Under the pieces are notes generated by a model. That model was not told where the DNA came from. It worked only from the letters and a program-made list of their open reading frames with translations, and searched no databases. The translations under genes and the position numbers were made by a program. DNA of 37,689 nucleotides, taken from the NCBI GenBank assembly GCA_015523445.1, contig WAKG01000015.1, positions 1-37,689 of the forward strand, given 5' to 3'. The number at the start of each line of letters is the position of its first letter. Positions within the stretch are counted from its first letter, which is position 1. Positions 26,662-37,689 of this stretch are shown here, in pieces. The stretch is from Desulfurococcales archaeon. Its GTDB lineage: Archaea; Thermoproteota; Thermoprotei_A; Sulfolobales; Acidilobaceae.

Positions 26662-27339
26662 GGTGCTCCTCAGCCCACCGGAGAACACGTGCTTGCCAGG
26701 ATACCTGACAACTAGGGGCCTCTTACCGGTCCTCCTCTCGGCCTCCTCGGCGAGCCACTCCTCGTTAAAAGCCTGGTCAGGGCCTAGGACTATGACGTCT
26801 GGCTTCACATCTTCAACGCTCTTTAGGGGATCTCCCTCATGGCCCAGCCTGGCCTTATAGACATAGCGTATAGATGATACGATCTGGAGCCTGTCCTTCT
26901 CGCTTAATAATGGGTGCCTACCCTTGATCCTCTTGACAGTGGAATCTCTAGCTATAGTGACGATAACCCTGCCATACCTAGAGGCGAACCTTAAAAGTCC
27001 TACATGCCCTGGATGTATAATGTCGAATGTCCCACCTACGAAGACTATGGGCTTCTCGGGAGGCCTGCCCCACTCGGGCTCTAGAACTCCCAGATACTTC
27101 AAGGCGTCAATGAGGCCCTCAGCATAGCTAGCAGCTGCAAGGGCCGTTAAGGGATCACCTATGTCTAGGTAGTATTTGGCGTCCCCAGCATATCTCTCTG
27201 CAGCGTCTATCAGCCTATCCAGTCCAGGGCCAAGCTCGTCAAGTCTAGATCTCAACTTCTCCAGCGCCTCTCTCACACCTCTAATATACAGCTCTGCCCT
27301 TGACTCGGCGTCACCTGGATCCACAGTAACCCCCGTCAC
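26602..27339 (-). CDS. DUF357-like N-terminal helices fused to cytidylyltransferase/RibL-type nucleotidyltransferase
   Basis: FVGGTFDIIHPGHVGLLRFAS and RSTSDIIK; N-terminal ~90-aa helical region resembling DUF357. Confidence 0.82.
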   Translation of the reverse strand: MTGVTVDPGDAESRAELYIRGVREALEKLRSRLDELGPGLDRLIDAAERYAGDAKYYLDIGDPLTALAAASYAEGLIDALKYLGVLEPEWGRPPEKPIVFVGGTFDIIHPGHVGLLRFASRYGRVIVTIARDSTVKRIKGRHPLLSEKDRLQIVSSIRYVYKARLGHEGDPLKSVEDVKPDVIVLGPDQAFNEEWLAEEAERRTGKRPLVVRYPGKHVFSGGLRSTSDIIKKACSSSLCTTIARS

Positions 27340-27429
27340 GCAGCTATGGATAGTAGAAGGGATATAACTCGCTCAGGGATACTCTTTAATATACCGCTTA
27401 GGGTAACCTACATCAAGCCCTGGGGGCGA

Positions 27430-27533
27430 GGGCCGGTAGCTCAGCCAGGCAGAGCGGCGGGCTTTTAACCCGTAGGCCTGCAGTGCGCTGGCCTGTAGGG
27501 CGGAAGTCCCGGGTTCAAATCCCGGCCGGCCCG
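27430..27533 (+). tRNA. trnK: tRNA-Lys (TTT) with ~30-nt insertion/intron in variable region; CCA encoded at 27534-27536
   Basis: GGGCCGG/CCGGCCC acceptor, GCGGG-CTTTTAA-CCCGT anticodon arm (anticodon 27464-27466), 35 nt (27474-27508) before T arm CCGGG-TTCAAAT-CCCGG. Confidence 0.88.
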
Positions 27534-27560
27534 CCACACTGCAGTAGCCATACCCCATGA

Positions 27561-27902
27561 ATGTGGGCTCCTATAGGGGTGCGGGCACGATACTCTAATA
27601 AGCCCCAGACGATGCCTCACCCCTTGTTGGGGGTAGTAGGCATCTTGCCGTCTAAATCCAGGAGGATAACGAAGAAGATACTGAAGCATGAGCTTGTACC
27701 CGAGCACAGGATACTATCTCTGGAGGAGGCCGTCGAGGTCCTTAGACGGTATAATGTGAAGCCTTGGAACTTGCCTCAGATTAGCATTAATGACCCTGTC
27801 ATCAAGCTGCTAGGAGGAAAACCTGGAGATATAGTTGAGATAAGGAGAAGATCGCCTACTGGCGGGGAGTCGGTTGCGTATAGGATAGTAGTCCCATTCT
27901 AA
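27561..27902 (+). CDS. rpo5: RNA polymerase subunit Rpo5 (RpoH); likely true start TTG at 27645
   Basis: KHELVPEHRILSLEEAVEVLRRYNVKPWNLPQISINDPVIKLLGGKPGDIVEIRRRS...AYRIVVPF; upstream of rpoB. Confidence 0.93.
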   Translation: MWAPIGVRARYSNKPQTMPHPLLGVVGILPSKSRRITKKILKHELVPEHRILSLEEAVEVLRRYNVKPWNLPQISINDPVIKLLGGKPGDIVEIRRRSPTGGESVAYRIVVPF

Positions 27903-27934
27903 CAGCTAAGTGCTGAGAGAAGGGTGAGTGTGGC

Positions 27935-30900
27935 ATGGCAGAGCTAGGGATCACGGTGGACGATCTATGGGTAGTATACTCCACTGGCATGAGGGAAATG
28001 GGGCTGGCAAGGCAGCACCTGGATTCCTTCAACGACTTTGTAACCGACAGGATCCACAAGATAATTAGGTCCTTCGGCGAGATAAAGCCTGCCTGGAGAA
28101 CCGTAGCCAGTAGGAGGAGGAGATATACACCGATGGATATGTCTGAGGTTAAGATACTCCTTGGTAGGCTGACTATAGGCGATCCCATGGTAAAGGAGGC
28201 TGAGGGCCATACCCATAGGGTAAGGCCGCTGGAGTGTAGGATAAGGAACCTAACATACGCAGCCCCCCTCAGGCTTGAGATGATACTTATAGAGAACGGG
28301 GTTGAGATCCACAGGGAGGAGGTAGAGATCGGCGAAATACCAGTAATGATCAAGTCTGCCATAGACCCGCTATCTAAGATGAGCCAGGAAGAATTGATAG
28401 AGATCGGCGAGGACCCCTACGATCCTGGAGGCTACTTCATCATTAACGGTAGTGAAAAGGTGGTAGTTATCCAGGAGGACCTAGCGGTGAATAGGATCAT
28501 AGTGGGTCCCTCAACAGCCAGCACGGCCAAGATAACCCACACGGCCAAGGTGGTCTCGACAGTCCTAGGTCTCAGGAGGCAGGTTATAGTTGATAGGATG
28601 AGTGATGGTAGCATAGAGGTCAGCATATCAAAGCTACCCTACAGGGTCCCCTTCGTAGTCCTAATGAGAGCCCTAGGCCTAGAGAAGGAGTCGGAGATCG
28701 CCGCCGCGGTCAGTCCAGACCCCGACGTGCAGAGGGAGCTCATGCCCAGCTTCGAGAAGGTAGCTATAACAGTAACAACCAGAGAGCAGGCCCTCGAGTA
28801 CATAGGTAACAGGCTAGCACCTGGCCAGCCTAGAGAGGTCAGGATCCAGAGGGCCGAGGAGTTCCTCGACACACAGTTCCTCCCACACCTAGGCACGAGG
28901 CCTGAGGATAGGAAGATGAAGGCCTTCTACCTGGCCGAAATGGCTAACAGGGTACTCCAGCTATATCTGGGTAAGAGAAAGCCAGATGACAAGGATCACT
29001 ACTCAAACAAGAGGCTCAGGCTTGCCGGAGACCATATAGCAGAGATTTTCAGAGAGGCATTCTCAAACTTCGTCAAGCACATGGAGAACCAGTTGGAGGA
29101 ACTGATCAGCCAGAGGAAGAAGATTAGGTTCTCCTACCTGGTCAGGAAGGATATAATATCGGATAAGATAAAGACGGCCCTAGCAACCGGTAACTGGGGC
29201 CCGGACAGGACAGGCATAAGCCAGGCCCTTGACAGGACCAACTGGATAAGCCTCCTAAGCCACCTCAGAAGGGTGGTCTCACCACTAAGCAGGGGCCAGG
29301 CCCACTTTGAGGCTAGGGACCTTCACGGTACCCACTGGGGCAGGCTATGCCCCTTCGAGACGCCTGAAGGCATAAACTGTGGCCTAGTGAAGAATCTGGC
29401 CCTCATGGCCTACATATCGGTCGGCGTAGATGAAGATGAAGTAGAGAATCTCCTATATGAGCTGGGAGTTGTAAGGCTGGATAGTATAATAGAGGAGGTA
29501 CTAAAGACCGGGATCCCGCCTGAGATAATGACTGTAGGGGCAAAGGTGTTCCTCAACGGGAAGCCCATAGGCTACCACCCAGACGGGGCAGAGCTGGCCG
29601 AGAGGATCAGGAGCCTAAGAAGAAGCGGTAAGCTGAGCTTCGAGGTGAATGTAGCACACATAAGGGATGAGTACGTCAACGAGGTCTACATAAACACAGA
29701 TGAGGGAAGGCTCCTTAGGCCCTTGGTTAGGGTTGTAAATGGAATGCCGCTCCTAACCAAGGAGCACGTTGAGAAGATCAAGAGGGGAGAACTCGGATTC
29801 TGGGACCTGATAAAGACTGGGATAATAGAGATGCTAGATCCCGACGAGGAGGAGAACGCATACGTGGCAGAGTTGCCATGGGATGTGACAAAGGAGCACA
29901 CACACATGGAGCTGTGGGTACCCGCAATAGTAGGCGTGGCGGCAGCCACCATACCATACCTAGAGCATAATCAGAGCCCAAGGAGCACGTACCAAGCCGC
30001 AATGGCTAAACAGGCTCTAGGCCTATACGCTCTCAACTATCACTTTAGGACTGATAGCCACTCATACCTATTACACTACCCACAGAAGCCTCTAGTACAG
30101 ACTAGGGCCCTAGACCTCATGGGATACAATAACAGGCCAGCAGGCCAGAACATGGTCGTAGCGCTAATGTCCTTCTACGGATACAACATAGAGGATGCCC
30201 TGATATTTAACAAAGGGTCGATTGACATGGGCCTAGCTAGGAGCCACTTCTTCAGAGTATACACTGCGGTGGAGAACGACTACCCCGGAGGAGTCAGCGA
30301 TAAGATAAGGGTACCCCATCCCAAGCTCCTCGACCACAAGGGTGACAAGTACTACAGGAAGCTGGCTCCAGACGGGGTCATAGACCCCGAGGTAGAAGTC
30401 GAGGGAGGAGACATACTAGTTGGCAGGGAGAGCCCTCCAAGGTTCATGGGCGAGGAGAGAGTCATAGGTGCAGGGGCACTGATACACAGGGATACCAGCG
30501 TACAGCTAAGATTCGGAGAGAAGGGGGTAGTAGACCAGGTCATACTAACCCAGACGGCGGAGAGGAACAAGCAGGTCAAGGTGAAGGTGAGGGACCTAAG
30601 GATACCCGAGATAGGGGATAAGTTCGCCAGCAGGCACGGCCAGAAGGGAGTTATAGGAATGATCTTCCCCAAGTATGACATGCCATACACAGAGGACGGG
30701 ATAACGCCAGACGTCATACTAAACCCCCACGCCATACCATCGAGGATGACCGTAGGCCAGCTGCTGGAGGAGATAGCTGGTAAGGCAGGCGCGATCCTGG
30801 GCAGGCTGGTTGATGGTACACCCTTCTTTAAGGAGGACGTGGGCCAGCTAAGGATAGAGCTGGTCAAGCACGGCTACGACCCCAGCGCTAGAGAGGTGAT

Positions 30901-31411
30901 GTACGACGGCAGGACAGGGCTCATGATAGAGAGGCCAGTCACGATAGGGATAGCATTCTACCAGAGGCTATACCACATGGTCTCCGACAAGATGCATGCA
31001 AGGGCTACTGGAAAGGTACAGCTGCTGACAAGGCAGCCCACAGAGGGTAAGGCCAGGCAGGGAGGCCTAAGGTTCGGAGAGATGGAGAGGGACTGCCTCA
31101 TAGGCCACGGGGCAGCTAACCTGCTGAGGGACAGGATGCTGGAGAACAGTGATGCATATACAATGTATGTATGTAATAAGTGTGGCCATATAGCATGGTA
31201 TAATAGGAGGAGGGGCACCTACGAGTGCCCAATACACGGGGACGAGGGGGAGATATACCCGGTAAAGGTGCCCTACGCCTTCAAGCTGCTACTCCAGGAG
31301 ATAACCAGCATGGTGATAAAGCCTAGAGTATTCGTGGCGGATAAGATAACGGTGATGGATAGGCTCTGGAAGAAGCCCGTCTCCCTGGACGAGGGGAACG
31401 GGTCTAGATAG
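27935..31411 (+). CDS. rpoB: RNA polymerase subunit Rpo2 (RpoB, unsplit)
   Basis: GYFIINGSEKVVVIQED...GRLCPFETPEGINCGLVKNLAL...EIGDKFASRHGQKGVIG. Confidence 0.98.
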   Translation: MAELGITVDDLWVVYSTGMREMGLARQHLDSFNDFVTDRIHKIIRSFGEIKPAWRTVASRRRRYTPMDMSEVKILLGRLTIGDPMVKEAEGHTHRVRPLECRIRNLTYAAPLRLEMILIENGVEIHREEVEIGEIPVMIKSAIDPLSKMSQEELIEIGEDPYDPGGYFIINGSEKVVVIQEDLAVNRIIVGPSTASTAKITHTAKVVSTVLGLRRQVIVDRMSDGSIEVSISKLPYRVPFVVLMRALGLEKESEIAAAVSPDPDVQRELMPSFEKVAITVTTREQALEYIGNRLAPGQPREVRIQRAEEFLDTQFLPHLGTRPEDRKMKAFYLAEMANRVLQLYLGKRKPDDKDHYSNKRLRLAGDHIAEIFREAFSNFVKHMENQLEELISQRKKIRFSYLVRKDIISDKIKTALATGNWGPDRTGISQALDRTNWISLLSHLRRVVSPLSRGQAHFEARDLHGTHWGRLCPFETPEGINCGLVKNLALMAYISVGVDEDEVENLLYELGVVRLDSIIEEVLKTGIPPEIMTVGAKVFLNGKPIGYHPDGAELAERIRSLRRSGKLSFEVNVAHIRDEYVNEVYINTDEGRLLRPLVRVVNGMPLLTKEHVEKIKRGELGFWDLIKTGIIEMLDPDEEENAYVAELPWDVTKEHTHMELWVPAIVGVAAATIPYLEHNQSPRSTYQAAMAKQALGLYALNYHFRTDSHSYLLHYPQKPLVQTRALDLMGYNNRPAGQNMVVALMSFYGYNIEDALIFNKGSIDMGLARSHFFRVYTAVENDYPGGVSDKIRVPHPKLLDHKGDKYYRKLAPDGVIDPEVEVEGGDILVGRESPPRFMGEERVIGAGALIHRDTSVQLRFGEKGVVDQVILTQTAERNKQVKVKVRDLRIPEIGDKFASRHGQKGVIGMIFPKYDMPYTEDGITPDVILNPHAIPSRMTVGQLLEEIAGKAGAILGRLVDGTPFFKEDVGQLRIELVKHGYDPSAREVMYDGRTGLMIERPVTIGIAFYQRLYHMVSDKMHARATGKVQLLTRQPTEGKARQGGLRFGEMERDCLIGHGAANLLRDRMLENSDAYTMYVCNKCGHIAWYNRRRGTYECPIHGDEGEIYPVKVPYAFKLLLQEITSMVIKPRVFVADKITVMDRLWKKPVSLDEGNGSR

Positions 31412-31414
31412 AGT

Positions 31415-35316
<3,902 letters not shown>

Positions 35317-35339
35317 GACAAGGACGAGGGTGAGTAACG

Positions 35340-35639
35340 GTGTCAGTCTCATTCGAGAGGGAGCTCAGGAACCTGATCAAAACCGGTAAATACTACCTCG
35401 GAGTAAAGCAAGCAATGAAGGCCCTAAAACTAGGCAAGGCCAAAATGCTGATAGTGGCTGAGAACACGCCGCCAGAGTACAAGAGGAGGCTACTTTACTA
35501 CGCCAAGCTAGCTGGCACCCCAGTATACATATACAGGGGCACAAGTATAGCCCTCGGCCTTGCAGCGGGTAAACCATTCAGGGTATCAGTGATAACAGTG
35601 CTAGACGAGGGTCAGTCTAGGATAACAGAGCTGGTCTAA
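35340..35639 (+). CDS. rpl30e: 50S ribosomal protein L30e
   Basis: LIKTGKYYLGVKQAMKALKLGKAKMLIVAENTPPEYKRRLLYYAKLAGTPVYIY. Confidence 0.95.
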   Translation: MSVSFERELRNLIKTGKYYLGVKQAMKALKLGKAKMLIVAENTPPEYKRRLLYYAKLAGTPVYIYRGTSIALGLAAGKPFRVSVITVLDEGQSRITELV

Positions 35640-35647
35640 CCCGATCC

Positions 35648-36130
35648 ATGGCCAAGCCAAACAAAGGCCACTGGCCTAGGTGGAGCGTGGTGACGGTGTC
35701 GGATAGGGGTAAGATCACTGTAGAGGAACTAAGGTACCTCTCAATATTTCAAGAGTTTACAGGAGCCATGGCCTACAGGTGTATAGTCGATAAGGAAGGA
35801 GGTAGGCTCATCTTCCTAGTAGATAGCACAGACCTGGGAAGGGCGATAGGAAAGAAGGGGGGCAACGTAAGGCTCCTATCAAGACTATTCAACAAGAACG
35901 TGGAGATAGTGGAGTACGCTGGTGACCTCGAGGGCATGATTAAAAACCTGTTCCCCGGAGTAAAGATACTGAATATACACGTCACAAGCAGGGGAGAAGA
36001 GAAGGCTGTGACGATAAAGGTGGCTGAGGAGGACAAGGGCAAGGCGATAGGCAGAGATGGAAAGAACGTGAAGAGGGCGAGGCTAGTGCTATCAGAGATA
36101 TTCGGCGTCTCAAAGGTATCCATTAAATAG
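35648..36130 (+). CDS. nusA: NusA-like KH-domain transcription factor
   Basis: Two KH domains, [32 protein letters not shown] and [19 protein letters not shown]. Confidence 0.94.
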   Translation: MAKPNKGHWPRWSVVTVSDRGKITVEELRYLSIFQEFTGAMAYRCIVDKEGGRLIFLVDSTDLGRAIGKKGGNVRLLSRLFNKNVEIVEYAGDLEGMIKNLFPGVKILNIHVTSRGEEKAVTIKVAEEDKGKAIGRDGKNVKRARLVLSEIFGVSKVSIK

Positions 36131-36155
36131 GGGGTACCAGCAGCCCCGGGAACCC

Positions 36156-36162
36156 TTTATAA
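36156..36162 (+). promoter_or_regulatory. TATA box of rps12
   Basis: TTTATAA about 35 bp upstream of the rps12 start. Confidence 0.55.
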
Positions 36163-36191
36163 CCCCAGCACTGCACCCAGCCCTAAAGGCG

Positions 36192-36647
36192 GTGGGATGC
36201 AGGGTGACAGGGAAGAAGTCCCCCTACGGCCTGTTCGCTGCTAGGAAGCTTAGGAGGAAGAGGATGAAGTTCAGGTGGAGCCAGAGGGAGTTCAAGGTAA
36301 GGATGCTTGGACTAAAGAAGAAGTACGACCCTCTGGAGGGTGCCCCGATGGCCCGGGGCATAGTGCTAGAGAAGGTTGGAGTAGAGGCAAGACAGCCCAA
36401 CTCGGCCCTCCGTAAGTGCGTTAGGGTCCAGCTAGTCAAGAACAAGAAGGTTGTAACCGCATTCGTGCCAAGGGACGGAGGAATACTCTACATAGACGAG
36501 CACGACGAGGTCATCATAGAGGGTATAGGGGGCCCCAGGGGCAGGTCCATGGGAGACATCCCAGGGGTAAGGTATAAGGTAGTCATGGTCAACGGGGTGT
36601 CCCTGAAGGCAATCTGGGAGGGTAGGAAGCAGAAGCCGAGGAGGTAG
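36192..36647 (+). CDS. rps12: 30S ribosomal protein S12
   Basis: [17 protein letters not shown]...[26 protein letters not shown]. Confidence 0.97.
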   Translation: MGCRVTGKKSPYGLFAARKLRRKRMKFRWSQREFKVRMLGLKKKYDPLEGAPMARGIVLEKVGVEARQPNSALRKCVRVQLVKNKKVVTAFVPRDGGILYIDEHDEVIIEGIGGPRGRSMGDIPGVRYKVVMVNGVSLKAIWEGRKQKPRR

Positions 36648-36665
36648 CCCCCCGCGGGTAGCACC

Positions 36666-37208
36666 CTATAAGTCCACACCTAAATCATCATCCAGATCAT
36701 CATCTAGATCCAGGTCCTCGTCCCCAGCCTCCTCGACAAGATCCTCAAGTACATATATAGGCCTCTCAGCGAGCAGCGCCATATATATGGCGTGGCTGGG
36801 GATCATCTTAACCTTAAGCGTTATACCGCCTTCCTCGAACTCCACAGTGGCTGTATACAGGCTAGTCTCATAGTCCAGCTCATCTATTACAACGCGCTTC
36901 AGCCCCCTGCCCAGAGCCTCCCTGAAATACTCATGGTTAACTAGGAGTGAGAAGAGGCTCTGCCTCCTAGGCGGAGCCTCCCCCTCATTGAGGACCTTGA
37001 TAGCCTCTGCCACCTCGTAGGGTATATTCACGAGCACGAAGCTCCTCCCATCTTCCAGCAGTAACTTCAAGCCTATTACATACGTGCTAATGTGCATGTC
37101 GTGATACTCAACTATGCGGGCAAACGGGAGGACCTTGACAGCTCTCACCAGCCCACCATTTTCCAAGACTCGGCGCCCTCGCAGCGTTCCAAACCCTACA
37201 CCGTGCAC
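36666..37208 (-). CDS. Bifunctional nuclease-like (DUF151) protein with acidic tail
   Basis: VLEDGRSFVLVNIP...VKMIPSHAIYMALLAERPIYVLEDL; tail DEDLDLDDDLDDDLGVDL. Confidence 0.75.
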   Translation of the reverse strand: MHGVGFGTLRGRRVLENGGLVRAVKVLPFARIVEYHDMHISTYVIGLKLLLEDGRSFVLVNIPYEVAEAIKVLNEGEAPPRRQSLFSLLVNHEYFREALGRGLKRVVIDELDYETSLYTATVEFEEGGITLKVKMIPSHAIYMALLAERPIYVLEDLVEEAGDEDLDLDDDLDDDLGVDL

Positions 37209-37259
37209 TACAGGCTATAATAGGATAACGATCCCCGCCACCCCGGGAGCCTAGGCACC

Positions 37260-37267
37260 CTTATAAA
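37260..37267 (+). promoter_or_regulatory. TATA box of rps7
   Basis: CTTATAAA about 43 bp upstream of the rps7 GTG. Confidence 0.5.
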
Positions 37268-37308
37268 CTCTCTGTCCGCCCTGGATCCGGTGCAGGGTGT
37301 AGAAGAGC

Positions 37309-37689
37309 GTGGCGCAGGAGACCCTACCGGAAGGCCTAGAGGTTAAGGCTGACCAGATAAGGCTCTTCGGGAAGTGGAGCTGGGTTGATGTCGAGATAAG
37401 GGATCCGAGCCTGAAGAGGTACATAAGCCTCAGGCCGGTATGGCTACCTCACACAGGCGGGAGGCACGAGCACAGGAGGTTCGCAAAGGCGGAGGTACCC
37501 ATTGTGGAGAGGCTTATGAACAAGCTCATGAGGCCGGGGAGGAACGGTGGCAAGAAGCACCTTGCATATAACATAGTGAAGACAGCTTTCGACATAATCT
37601 ACTTCGAGACAGGGGAGAACCCGATACAGGTGCTAATAAGAGCGATAGAGAATGCAGCCCCAAGAGAGGACACCACCAGGATCATGTAC
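37309..37689 (+). CDS. rps7: 30S ribosomal protein S7 (partial at window end)
   Basis: Manual translation from [82 protein letters not shown]. Confidence 0.95.
   Translation, partial: MAQETLPEGLEVKADQIRLFGKWSWVDVEIRDPSLKRYISLRPVWLPHTGGRHEHRRFAKAEVPIVERLMNKLMRPGRNGGKKHLAYNIVKTAFDIIYFETGENPIQVLIRAIENAAPREDTTRIMY

Noticed and set aside
30352-30867. 171-aa minus ORF inside rpoB (and similar ORFs inside rpoA1/rpoA2)
   Set aside because: Antisense shadow ORFs within highly conserved RNAP genes.

Overview
GC-rich crenarchaeal chromosome segment. Gene content, codon style, an unsplit rpoB and intron-bearing tRNAs suggest a hyperthermophilic Desulfurococcales/Pyrodictiaceae-like organism; this is an inference. 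Most of the window is conserved information-processing housekeeping: partial sufB and sufC, an S19-to-S8 ribosomal protein cluster, rpo7-spt4-DPCK, pepA, guaA, enolase, a NIP7-like/NSUN pair, nadM, rtcA, nog1, psmB, endoV, and rpoH-B-A1-A2-L30e-nusA-S12-[DUF151]-S7. Three tRNAs (Trp, Asn, Lys) are visible, two with non-canonical introns. The standout is the ~1.05 kb gene-poor region 3910-4989. It carries a textbook box C/D sRNA with an 11-bp terminal stem. It also carries five diverged copies of an unrecognised ~60-75 nt structured element: three on + (E ~4284-4355, A ~4398-4460, B ~4527-4590) and two on - (C ~4655-4728, D ~4776-4837). All share a 5' SGAG-type motif and a 3' YCGGATGA motif. 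Their interleaved complementary arms are consistent with an H-type pseudoknot, with compensatory changes between copies. Each has an A/T-rich TATA-like box ~27-30 nt upstream of the 5' motif. This looks like a multicopy, independently transcribed small RNA family that I cannot assign to a known class. All calls are from reading the sequence and supplied ORFs; no searches or folding programs were run.
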